NCBI GenBank assembly: GCA_001801825.1
Contig: MGYR01000154.1
Coordinates: 1,068-14,273 of the forward strand
Source of the DNA: Gammaproteobacteria bacterium RIFCSPLOWO2_02_FULL_56_15
GTDB lineage: Bacteria; Pseudomonadota; Gammaproteobacteria; Eutrophobiales; Eutrophobiaceae
Length of the DNA stretch: 13,206 bases
Direction: 5' to 3'
A program made the position numbers and the translations under genes. Position 1 is the stretch's first letter; each line of letters begins with the position of its first letter. Positions 1 through 8,022 of the stretch are shown here, piece by piece. The notes beneath the pieces were generated by a model. That model was not told the DNA's origin and did not search any database. It saw only the letters and a list, made by a program, of their open reading frames with translations.

Positions 1-1953
1 CTCCAGCGCGGTAACCGGCAACCGGCGAAGGATGCCCTGTTGCAGGTGGTCAGGGCCGATCCCGCCCATTTACAGGCCCTGATCACACTGGCTTCCATCT
101 ATTACCAGGATGATCAACTGGAGCAGGCCCAGTCCCACATCAAACTGTTCCAGGTCGCAGTACCGGATTATCTTCCTGCACAAAAACTGGCCTCGGCTAT
201 CAGTATGCGGCTGGGCAATGTCGATGAGGCTGTAAGTAACCTTGAATCTGTCATCAGCCAGGCCAGCAATGATGCCCAGTTTTATTCCATGCTGGGCAGC
301 GCATATATGAGCAAGGGAAATGTAGAAAAAGGCACTACCTATCTCAGTCAGGCCGCGGAGCTGGCGCCGGATCAGGCCTCGATCAAGACCCAACTGGCCA
401 TGGGAAAACTCAGCGGCGGCAACATCGACCAGGCGATCGAGGATCTGGAATCGGCTGTGGAACTGGATCCGGAATTGATCCAGGCAGAGATTCTGCTGAT
501 CTCCGTGAATCTGCAAAAAGGTGATTTCAACAAGGCGCTCGAACTGGCCACGGAATCCATCGGCAAACACCCGGACAACCCGGTCTATTACAATCTGGCC
601 GGCGCCGCCCATCTCGGTCTGAAGAACAAAAGCAAGGCCCTGGAGATGTTCAACCGCGCCATCGAGCTGGATCCAAAATTCACTCCGGCCATGATCAACC
701 TCGCCCAGATGGACCTGCAAGATGGCGATAGCGAAGCGGCGCGGCAACGATTCGAGGCCGTGGTGGCGATCAATGAGAATAATATCCAGGCCCTGGTGGG
801 TCTCGCGCGCCTGGCCCAATCCCGCAATGATGTGGAAACGGTTGCCCGCCATCTTCAAAAAGCCCGCTTGAACAATAAATACGCACTGGAACCACGCTTG
901 ATGCTGGCTAACTATTACCAGCAGAAAGGGGACATCAAAATGGCGCTTGAAGTGATCCGGGAAGCCAGAGATGTCGCCCCTGAGCGCGCCCAGGTGCTTG
1001 GTGTCCTGGGACAAGTGGAGAGCGCTGCGGGGAATCATGATGAGGCAATCAAGGCCTTCAGCACCTTGGCCACACTGCTGCCGGATAATGCCGATGCGTC
1101 TTACCGTCTGGGGATTGTCCAGACCGCGGCCGGTAAACATGCCAATGCGAACCAGTCCCTGCAACGGGCCAGGGAACTGGATCCCGATAATCCGACGATC
1201 ATCGGCGCCCAGACCAGTCTCGCCATTCGCGAGGGCAAGTATGATGAAGCATTGGGATTGGCCAGCATCCTCAAGGAAAAACATCCGGATTCCCCTGAAG
1301 GTTTTGCAATGGAGGGGGATATTCACCTCGCCAGCAATCAGCTCGAGGAAGCGATCCGTGCCTATGAAAAGGCCTACAGCGTACAAAAGACCAGCCTGCT
1401 GGCCATTAAACTGCACGGCGCCTACCGATCTGCCGGCAAAACGGATGAGGCCTACTCCATACTGGAGAAATGGCTGGCGGATAACCCGGGTGACCCAGCG
1501 GTGAAGTCTGTGCTGGCCGGGAGCCGGCTGCAGGAGGGTGACAATGCTACGGCGGCACGGCTCTATAACGAAGTCTTACAGACGAATCCTGACCATGTTC
1601 TCTCCCTGAACAACCTGGCCTGGCTGATGCATCAGAATGGCGACCCTAAGGCCCTGCAACTCGCAGAACGCGCTTACCAGCTCAGCCCTGGGCTGTTAAA
1701 TGTGATCGATACCTATGCCTGGATCCTCATCGAGCAGGATCAGGTCGAACAAGGACTTACCCTGTTGCAAAAGGCTATCAGCGGAGGTGTGCAACAACCG
1801 AGTATCCGTTACCACTACGCCAGCGGTCTGTCCCGTTCCGGGGATACCCTCCGGGCGATCAGCGAGCTTGAAACCATACTTGCAGCCAGCGATACTTTCC
1901 CGGAAAGGGAAGCAGCGCAACAACTGCTTGACCGGCTCCGCGCGGGCAAGTGA
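1..1953 (+). CDS. prsT: PEP-CTERM-type TPR-repeat protein (PrsT-like), 5' truncated by window edge
   Basis: The frame is open from base 1 to a TGA at 1951-1953, giving 650 visible residues. No credible start or signal peptide is present, so the gene begins upstream; the TTG at 40 is only an internal codon. The whole visible chain is tandem 34-residue tetratricopeptide repeats with recurring motifs such as A-x-E-L-D-P, for example near 430-480 and 660-690. The C-terminal about 115 residues carry the LNNLAWL segment, an AERAYQLSP helix and a final A-x-x-LL-x-x-L helix. That ending resembles the PrsT/PEP-CTERM-system TPR lipoprotein family (usually about 900 residues), which is found with exosortase and exopolysaccharide export genes. 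It would then act as a periplasmic or outer-membrane scaffold in polysaccharide assembly. The family name rests on the C-terminal motifs; a generic TPR scaffold is the alternative. It appears to end its transcription unit, because a 475-bp gap follows. Confidence 0.75.
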   Translation, partial: LQRGNRQPAKDALLQVVRADPAHLQALITLASIYYQDDQLEQAQSHIKLFQVAVPDYLPAQKLASAISMRLGNVDEAVSNLESVISQASNDAQFYSMLGSAYMSKGNVEKGTTYLSQAAELAPDQASIKTQLAMGKLSGGNIDQAIEDLESAVELDPELIQAEILLISVNLQKGDFNKALELATESIGKHPDNPVYYNLAGAAHLGLKNKSKALEMFNRAIELDPKFTPAMINLAQMDLQDGDSEAARQRFEAVVAINENNIQALVGLARLAQSRNDVETVARHLQKARLNNKYALEPRLMLANYYQQKGDIKMALEVIREARDVAPERAQVLGVLGQVESAAGNHDEAIKAFSTLATLLPDNADASYRLGIVQTAAGKHANANQSLQRARELDPDNPTIIGAQTSLAIREGKYDEALGLASILKEKHPDSPEGFAMEGDIHLASNQLEEAIRAYEKAYSVQKTSLLAIKLHGAYRSAGKTDEAYSILEKWLADNPGDPAVKSVLAGSRLQEGDNATAARLYNEVLQTNPDHVLSLNNLAWLMHQNGDPKALQLAERAYQLSPGLLNVIDTYAWILIEQDQVEQGLTLLQKAISGGVQQPSIRYHYASGLSRSGDTLRAISELETILAASDTFPEREAAQQLLDRLRAGK

Positions 1954-2201
1954 TACGTGGCTCGAGGGGCTTGACTAAAGAATCATGAAATGTGCGTCAG
2001 AGAGGTATTTTATTTTCGTAGACCACACCATAGAACACCTCTCCGGATCCCGATAACTTATACTTTATTGATAAAAGTCAATTTCCAGCTTCCAGGTTTC
2101 TGTTTTCATTAGTTTTGACCAGTTGTTATCCAACGTAATCCCTGTATTGACCAGAGATGCAACACAGGGCCGAACTGTTCCCGTAACGTGACGCAGAAAC
2201 C

Positions 2202-2225
2202 ACCGTATGCAGCGCAATCTACGGT
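2202..2225. repeat. Short inverted repeat, possible operator
   Basis: The arms are ACCGTA (2202-2207) and TACGGT (2220-2225), perfectly complementary with a 12-nt spacer, so the arm centres lie about 18 bp apart. The right arm runs into a -10-like TATGAT (2225-2230). The size and spacing would suit a dimeric regulator, but 6-bp arms can arise by chance in 475 bp. Confidence 0.2.
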
Positions 2226-2330
2226 ATGATAAGTGCCTGCTGCCTCCAGTACTTCACAATATGGGCTGTCAAACAACAATGTACCTCAGTTACAGCGATT
2301 AAGAATATGTCTAAATCGGATGACGGCAGG

Positions 2331-2336
2331 TATAAT
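2331..2336 (+). promoter_or_regulatory. Candidate -10 element for the oxidoreductase gene
   Basis: The hexamer is a perfect TATAAT, about 92 bp before the ATG at 2429. No convincing -35 lies 16-18 bp upstream (that interval reads TGTCTA) and there is no TGn extended -10. If used, the promoter would need an activator or another sigma contact and would give a leader of roughly 85 nt. This is a motif match only. Confidence 0.25.
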
Positions 2337-2428
2337 TAAAATTGGGGGAAGAGACAGATCGTCGTTCTTGTCGTGATTTGCGGCGCTTGACGGTTAAACT
2401 TCATTTAAACTGACTAGGGTAAGAAAAG

Positions 2429-5400
2429 ATGCCACGTGGAGAGTTTGGATTCGTAAGACTGCTGGGACAAGACACACTGACCACCAGATTGGTGTCTGTC
2501 GGCAGCTTCCTGAAATCCTATCTTGGAGAGCAGGGCCGGCACCTGATACACGACGACCTTCGCAAAAAAACCTGGAAGCTGCAGCCGGGCTGGGAAAAAG
2601 CAGACCTGGCCGTAATCAGCCAGGCTGAATCGGGCGAGGTCATCGGTATCGTGGCGGAATATCCCGATGGCACCTTCGTGATGATCAGCGAGTATACGCC
2701 TCAGGCTGCCAACGGCGGTGTGGAACGACTCAATACTCTCACCAATATCTATCTCACAGAAGAGGCAAAACACCCCTATCACCGCGAACAATGGGGCTGG
2801 GAAGAGGTGACTCCCGGCGCAGTCATTCGCGAGCAGTTCACGGCTCGCCAGAACATGACGGGCCTGTGGGCCAAGGAAGTCGCGGTAATTGACCCGGACA
2901 AATGCAATGCCTGTCAGCAATGCGGGATCTGGTGTCCGGAAGACGCAATCAAACTCGACCCGGTAACCGGCAAACTGGACATCGTCGATTATGATTTCTG
3001 TAAGGGCTGCGGTATCTGCGGCTTTGTCTGTCCTCCAGAGCAGCATGCGATTGAGATGGTCGATGGCAGCAAGGTCAAAGCCGCCCAGCCCAATGTCTTT
3101 CATGGCATCTATGCAAAGCGGCTGGAGGTCAAAGGGGATTACATCCGGCATGAAGTGAACAAGATCGCCAACTTGCCAACGCAAGAATACCAGGTGATCT
3201 ACCGGGAGGAATCAGGCAAACAGTCCCTCTCCGGGAAACGCCTGATCCAAGTCAAACATACGCCAAATGACAGCAAAGGCATACAGCGACCGTTTTTATA
3301 TACCTATAGCAGCAGTGACGGCCAACACTGGGATAAGCTGGTCAGATCCATGACCAACATTCTGGTCTACGGTACCAGCGAGTATGACAAAGAGCTAGCC
3401 GCCAACATGCAACTGGAGGGTTTTGCCGTCCAGGCGCTGCCCTCAAGCAAAAGTGGCGACCATAACAGTGAGCTGCATTCATTTACCCGCGCTGGGCTTG
3501 CACTTAGCTCCGATACCCGCCTGGAAATGATGATCTCCAACCCGGATTCCGCCATTGATGCGGTAGTAAGCGCCCACTATGATAACTTCAGTACTGAACA
3601 GGACAAGTTGATCATGGAAAAGATCGGCGTATTGCGCGCTCCCTTCATGCCAACTACGACCCGCGACAGTCACTTAGAAGAGATCATCGCCAATATCGAA
3701 GCCAAGATGCCCCGCCCGGAAATCAAACAAGATGACCGGCCACTGGCCTTGCTGAAACAGCATTGTGGCGACATCAGCTCCGGGCACCGGCTATGCACCG
3801 GCTGCGTGGTCGGCACCGCATTCAATCTCGCGGTCCGCACCATGAAAGAGATCGACCCGGACTACGTGGCAGTTCACAGCGGGGCCACCGGTTGCGCCGA
3901 AGTGGCCACCACCATCTACCCGGATACCTCGTGGCCCAGTTTCCTGCATACCACCTTCGGCGGCCTGGGCGCCAATCTGGAGGGACTGAACGCGGCTTAC
4001 CGCTATCTTAGCAAGACCGGCCGTCTGCAAAAGAAGATCAAATTCTTCGGCTGGGGAGGTGACGGCGGCACCTATGATATCGGCTTACAGGCACTGAGCG
4101 GTTTGCTTGAACGTGGGCTGGCCTCGGATTCCGTGTACTTCTGCTATGACAACGGCGCCTATATGAACACCGGCATACAGCGCTCCAGCGCCACTCCGAT
4201 GGGATCTGCCACAACGACCTCACCCGTGGGTGAAGTCGTCCATGGCAAGCCCCAGTTCAGGAAGGACCTGGAACACATCGCCGGCGCCCATCGCGGAACC
4301 TATGTGGCCAGGGTTTCTCCTTCCCACCAGACCGATTTCATCAACAAACTTAAAAAAGCAATCCAGCATGATGGCCCGGCCCTGATTATCACCTATGCCA
4401 ACTGCACCACCGGGCATAGAACGGATACCAACCTCACGGCCGATCAATCCAGCCTGGCCGTAGAGAGTGGGTTCTGGCCCTTGTTTGAGATCGATCTCGG
4501 TGAGACCCGGCTCAGTCAGCCTTATCCCAAGGCCTATGATCCGAGAACCAAACCTGAAGACCGGGTATCCCTCATCAGTTGGGTGCGTAGCGAGGGCAGG
4601 TTCGCCATGCATTTCGACAAGCAGGGCAAATTCACCACGCGGCAGCAGGAGATTGAATTCCGCCAAGCGGAGCGCCAATTGCTGGCGGACTGGCGACAGT
4701 TGCAGGCCGAAGATCGCCTGACCCGCAAGAAAGACAAGCTGATGGACGAGCTGACCGCCTATCTGCGTGAGAACAATGAAAAGCGCTTGCGCGACCTGAC
4801 CACCAAACCGCATCTGTTCGGTCTGGGCGGTTATACCCAGACCTACCTGGAAGAACTGTCCTGGATGGATGATACGGGTAACCCCAAGCCGTTTCTCAAA
4901 CAGGTCCTGCGACAAGTTCGCCTCACGATCGATCCGGAGGAATACAAGGCAAAAGACCCGGAATTGGGCGAAAAGCTATACCGTGTCTTCATCGAAGAAT
5001 TCGAAACCCTTGCCCTGGATATGCAGGCGCTACGCAAGGAGCAGATCGCCAAGGCCGCCAACGCAGCCCGCGCCCAGCAGGCCATCCAGAAGGCCTCTGA
5101 AGGGCATCTCGATATGGCTGAATCGGAAAAACAGAAAAACCGCGCGGTCATCGGCGGCCGACCGATTGCCGGTCGTATCTTCGCCCGAGCTGGTGATGGC
5201 GGCGTCACCGCTGCCAAGATGTTCGCCAGCGTGCTGAAGGAAATCGGCCTGTTCGGCAAGTCCGCCCCCGACTACGGTCCGGAACGCCGTGGAGCGCCGG
5301 TAGGGACGAATTTCACCATCAGCGGCAAGGAAATGCGTACCCAGGCCAGTTTCCAGGATCTCAGCATCAGTATCGTCATCAACCCCGACGACGCCGGCTG

Positions 5401-7222
5401 GAAGATCGCCCAGTGGCGGGATGCCGTCGTCAGCGGCGGCGTGATTATCCTCAACACCTCTCGTTCCATCCGTGATGCACGGCGCCGCTACGAAATTCCG
5501 GATTCCGTGGCGCTCGTCACCACCGATGCCGTTGCCTTCCGGAGATCCCACAAGGTGCCGGAGACGGTGACCCTCCTGGCGGGTGTGCTGAAATTCCTGG
5601 CCAACCGGGGGATAGAGATACCGGAAGAGTATGTGGCGCAGAAATTGAAAAAGATCCTGACCAAGGAATTTGCCGACAAGGCCAATGCAGACAAGATCGT
5701 CAAGGGCAACCTGGACGCATTCTTCAGCACCTACCATGATGCACAATTATCCGAGTCCGGAACCGCACTCAAGGTGGACCGTAACAGCATCAGTACATCG
5801 GGCTTTGAGAAAGCCCCGCCGGATCAACTGATGACCGGTTCCGAGGCTGTCGCCGAGGTCTGGCGGCAGATCAATCCCGGGGTATTCGCCATGTTTCCCA
5901 TCACCCCCAGTACCGAGGTCGGGCAGACCTTCTCCAATTTCTGGGCGGACGGGAAGGTGGATACGGAGTTCGTCCACACCGAATCCGAACATTCTTCGTT
6001 CATGATCATCATCGCCGCGGCCGCGGCCGGTGTGCGGGCGGTAACCTCCACCGCCTCGCAGGGCATGCTGCTCGGCAAGGAAGGCGGACCCCTGGCGGCC
6101 ACTCTGCGCCTGCCCGTTGTGGTCAATGTAGGTGCGCGGGAGGTCAATGCACCGCTTAGCATCCACGCCGGTCATGCCGACTTCTACCAGTTCCGTGATG
6201 ACGGCTGGCTGCATTTCCTCGCCCGCAACGCCCAGGAGGCCTATGACTTCGCCATCATAGCGCAGAAGGCCGCGGAAAAAGCCCTGCTGCCGGCCTTTAT
6301 CAATCAGGACGGTTTTATCGTGACCCATAACAAGGACATGCTCGATATCCTTTCCGACGAACAGGTAATGGAATTCGTGGGTGAATACGACCCCGAGTTC
6401 AGCATTCTCAAGACCGGTGGTACCTATAACCCAATCGCCTTGCAGGATTATTACTCTGAACATGTCCGAAGCTTCTCGGAGGCCCAGAAACTGGCCACCC
6501 CGATCATTGATGAAGTCTTCGAGGAATTTGCCGCATTGAGCGGACGGAAATATGGTCGTATCAATGCCTACCGTCTCGAGGATGCCGAGGTGGTCATCGT
6601 CACCATGGGTTCAACCGAAGGCACCGCCATGGATGCCGCAGATGAACTCAGGGCGGAAGGACTTCCGGCTGGCGTCCTGGCGCTCAAGGTGTTCAGGCCC
6701 TTCCCCTTCGCAGAGATACGGCAGTCGCTGGCGCGGGTCAAGACCGTCATCGTCCTCGATCGGGGTAATTCACAGGGCACAGAGCTTGCCCCCCTGGCCA
6801 CAGAAGTGCAATCCGCCATCAATCGCCGGGTGCTTTCACTGGAGTACGGCCGCGGCGGCAGGAATACCCCGCTGGACCTGGTAAAAGAGATTTACATGCT
6901 GGGATTCCTCCTGAACCGGGAGGTGGATCATGACAAAGTCGCGAAACTCCTCGCCCGGCCTGATCAAGAACTCAAGGCACTGCTTGGTGAACTGCGTACG
7001 CTGGAAGGCGCAGCCTTCAGCGACCGTTTCGTGGAACATCTGATTGCAGGCCGCCTTATCGAAGCCTTCGGCCCGAGGGAGCACATTGACGTTCGAGAAA
7101 CCCAGAAACGGCGCGCCATCAAGTTGCGGATCATAGAACGGATAGCCCAGCAGGAAACAGGATCTACGTCCGGGAAACGCGGCCGCAAGGCTCGGGACGA
7201 AGAACTGGAAGTACTGCATTGA
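2429..7222 (+). CDS. Single-chain 2-oxoacid (probably pyruvate):ferredoxin oxidoreductase, delta-beta-gamma-alpha order
   Basis: This 1597-residue enzyme should oxidatively decarboxylate a 2-oxoacid with CoA to acyl-CoA, CO2 and reduced ferredoxin, or run in reverse. Residues 1-110 are an unassigned extension. The delta part (about 115-210) has two CxxCxxCxxxCP motifs (C159/162/165/169 and C191/194/197/201). The beta part (about 445-700) has C456xxC459, C489 and C659, matching proximal-cluster ligands, and the TPP motif GDGG (544-547) to DNG (574-576). A charged helical linker (about 700-905) leads to gamma (about 905-1095; GDGG 922-925, YGPERRGAP 949-957). Alpha (about 1135-1485) has FPITPST (1156-1162) and R1237 in an AREVNAPLSI context like the substrate arginine of pyruvate enzymes. 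A basic C-terminal tail follows. NifJ enzymes are about 1170-1200 residues with alpha first and beta last, so this one is longer and permuted. The ATG at 2429 follows a GGGTAAGAAAAG leader. The frame is intact, and the gene appears monocistronic. Pyruvate specificity is inferred. Confidence 0.9.
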   Translation: MPRGEFGFVRLLGQDTLTTRLVSVGSFLKSYLGEQGRHLIHDDLRKKTWKLQPGWEKADLAVISQAESGEVIGIVAEYPDGTFVMISEYTPQAANGGVERLNTLTNIYLTEEAKHPYHREQWGWEEVTPGAVIREQFTARQNMTGLWAKEVAVIDPDKCNACQQCGIWCPEDAIKLDPVTGKLDIVDYDFCKGCGICGFVCPPEQHAIEMVDGSKVKAAQPNVFHGIYAKRLEVKGDYIRHEVNKIANLPTQEYQVIYREESGKQSLSGKRLIQVKHTPNDSKGIQRPFLYTYSSSDGQHWDKLVRSMTNILVYGTSEYDKELAANMQLEGFAVQALPSSKSGDHNSELHSFTRAGLALSSDTRLEMMISNPDSAIDAVVSAHYDNFSTEQDKLIMEKIGVLRAPFMPTTTRDSHLEEIIANIEAKMPRPEIKQDDRPLALLKQHCGDISSGHRLCTGCVVGTAFNLAVRTMKEIDPDYVAVHSGATGCAEVATTIYPDTSWPSFLHTTFGGLGANLEGLNAAYRYLSKTGRLQKKIKFFGWGGDGGTYDIGLQALSGLLERGLASDSVYFCYDNGAYMNTGIQRSSATPMGSATTTSPVGEVVHGKPQFRKDLEHIAGAHRGTYVARVSPSHQTDFINKLKKAIQHDGPALIITYANCTTGHRTDTNLTADQSSLAVESGFWPLFEIDLGETRLSQPYPKAYDPRTKPEDRVSLISWVRSEGRFAMHFDKQGKFTTRQQEIEFRQAERQLLADWRQLQAEDRLTRKKDKLMDELTAYLRENNEKRLRDLTTKPHLFGLGGYTQTYLEELSWMDDTGNPKPFLKQVLRQVRLTIDPEEYKAKDPELGEKLYRVFIEEFETLALDMQALRKEQIAKAANAARAQQAIQKASEGHLDMAESEKQKNRAVIGGRPIAGRIFARAGDGGVTAAKMFASVLKEIGLFGKSAPDYGPERRGAPVGTNFTISGKEMRTQASFQDLSISIVINPDDAGWKIAQWRDAVVSGGVIILNTSRSIRDARRRYEIPDSVALVTTDAVAFRRSHKVPETVTLLAGVLKFLANRGIEIPEEYVAQKLKKILTKEFADKANADKIVKGNLDAFFSTYHDAQLSESGTALKVDRNSISTSGFEKAPPDQLMTGSEAVAEVWRQINPGVFAMFPITPSTEVGQTFSNFWADGKVDTEFVHTESEHSSFMIIIAAAAAGVRAVTSTASQGMLLGKEGGPLAATLRLPVVVNVGAREVNAPLSIHAGHADFYQFRDDGWLHFLARNAQEAYDFAIIAQKAAEKALLPAFINQDGFIVTHNKDMLDILSDEQVMEFVGEYDPEFSILKTGGTYNPIALQDYYSEHVRSFSEAQKLATPIIDEVFEEFAALSGRKYGRINAYRLEDAEVVIVTMGSTEGTAMDAADELRAEGLPAGVLALKVFRPFPFAEIRQSLARVKTVIVLDRGNSQGTELAPLATEVQSAINRRVLSLEYGRGGRNTPLDLVKEIYMLGFLLNREVDHDKVAKLLARPDQELKALLGELRTLEGAAFSDRFVEHLIAGRLIEAFGPREHIDVRETQKRRAIKLRIIERIAQQETGSTSGKRGRKARDEELEVLH

Positions 7223-7253
7223 TGCCAGGTTCGGTTGTGAGGATCGGAAAGCT

Positions 7254-7283
7254 GTGTTGTTGCTGAAAAAAACAGGATAAAAT
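7254..7283 (+). promoter_or_regulatory. Weak candidate promoter upstream of the DUF992 gene
   Basis: GTGTTG (7254-7259), an 18-bp spacer and TAAAAT (7278-7283) form a poor but possible sigma70 promoter. The alternative TTGTTG at 7257-7262 leaves only 15 bp. It lies in the 141-bp gap between the oxidoreductase and the DUF992 gene, and would give a leader of about 75 nt. I see no clear intrinsic terminator in the same gap, so read-through from the upstream gene is also possible. Confidence 0.2.
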
Positions 7284-7363
7284 ATCGCATTCAGGTATCA
7301 GCTTCGTATCACGAAACATAAAGGCAACACACCCGATTCGTTAACCAGGAGAGGAAACAGAGC

Positions 7364-7861
7364 ATGAGAAACATCAAAAATATTCTTATAACAGTATGCG
7401 CCGTATTGTTCACCGGTCTGCCAGTGCAACAGTTGATCGCGGCGGAAGGCGGGGTGCAGGTAGGCGTGCTGGAGTGCAAGGTTGTACCTGGTTCCAGGGT
7501 CAATCTGCTCGTCCGTTCCACTGCCGATGTGGAATGTACCTATAATAATCAGGGCACGGTAGAACGTTACGCTGGTGAAACCGGTATCGGTCTCGGCCTT
7601 GACCTCAGTTTCAGACAGGATGAACAGATGCATTTCGCCGTGATTGCCGCCAGTAACGACGTAAATCCAGGTGGGCATGCACTGGCCGGAAAATACGTTG
7701 GTGGTGAACTGACCGCAACGGCCGGCGTTGGCCTGGGCGCCAAAGCGCTTATCGGTGGGGGAAACAACAACTTCAGCCTGCAGCCGCTGGCTTTGGAGAC
7801 AAACACCGGGCTCGGCGCCTCCGGTGGCCTGAGTTTCCTCTACATTGAAAAAGCTCAATAA
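7364..7861 (+). CDS. DUF992-family secreted protein
   Basis: The product is a 165-residue protein of unknown function. Residues 1-27 form a signal peptide: a basic MRNIKN start, a hydrophobic stretch of about 18 residues, and a likely cut near LIAA/E. The mature part matches the DUF992 pattern: VQVGVLECKV near the start, VECTY, ERYAG, then LAGKYVGG, VGLGAKALIGG and FSLQPLALE. The only two cysteines of the mature part are C38 and C58, which could form a periplasmic disulfide. The glycine-rich second half suggests a compact beta structure. The start is supported by AGGAGAGG at 7347-7354, 9 nt before the ATG. It lies 141 bp after the oxidoreductase on the same strand and is followed by a hairpin. 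No role is known for the family, and I infer none from the neighbours. Confidence 0.85.
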   Translation: MRNIKNILITVCAVLFTGLPVQQLIAAEGGVQVGVLECKVVPGSRVNLLVRSTADVECTYNNQGTVERYAGETGIGLGLDLSFRQDEQMHFAVIAASNDVNPGGHALAGKYVGGELTATAGVGLGAKALIGGGNNNFSLQPLALETNTGLGASGGLSFLYIEKAQ

Positions 7862-7881
7862 ACAGCTGTAGATCCAAATCC

Positions 7882-7915
7882 CACGGGTGCCGGCCTGCCG
7901 GTTGGCACCCGCGTG
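7882..7915 (+). terminator. GC-rich stem-loop after the DUF992 gene
   Basis: GGGTGCC (7885-7891) pairs with GGCACCC (7904-7910), and flanking CAC/GTG can extend the stem with a bulge. The loop contains a further GGC/GCC pair. It begins about 20 nt after the stop codon. The sequence that follows is GCGTGTTATC, without a proper T-run, so termination could be Rho-assisted, or the hairpin may protect the 3' end instead. Confidence 0.45.
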
Positions 7916-8022
7916 TTATCCCTCAGTCTGCAAGATCTCCGGCACAACTCCCGGCAAGGGGATGATGTCCGGTGCGCCGCTATCACTCGAAAGCTACAAA
8001 ACTTCCGCCCAGACCCTGAGCC

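Larger units (their letters stand above)
1954..2428. other. 475-bp intergenic region, AT-richer, no supported gene
   Basis: No open frame with a plausible start and ribosome binding site was found on either strand, and no tRNA-like or rRNA-like segment. The composition is visibly more AT-rich than the flanking genes. Structure that can be seen: a direct repeat TTGACCAG at 2115-2122 and 2147-2154; an inverted repeat ACCGTA/TACGGT at 2202-2207 and 2220-2225, overlapping a TATGAT hexamer at 2225-2230; and a perfect TATAAT at 2331-2336. The stretch probably holds the control region of the oxidoreductase gene that starts at 2429. A small RNA cannot be excluded. Confidence 0.6.

Noticed and set aside
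70..1416. A 448-codon open frame antisense to the TPR gene
   Set aside because: It mirrors the codon structure of the TPR repeats, shows no domain-like sequence or ribosome binding site, and the plus-strand protein is clearly real.
2000..2044. Inverted repeat GAGAGGT/ACCTCTC as a terminator after the TPR gene
   Set aside because: The arms are only 7 bp with a 30-nt loop and no T-run follows, so it is too weak to call a terminator.
2387..2392. TTGACG as a -35 element for the oxidoreductase gene
   Set aside because: There is no -10-like hexamer 16-18 bp downstream (it reads CTGACT), and the start would fall on the ribosome binding site.
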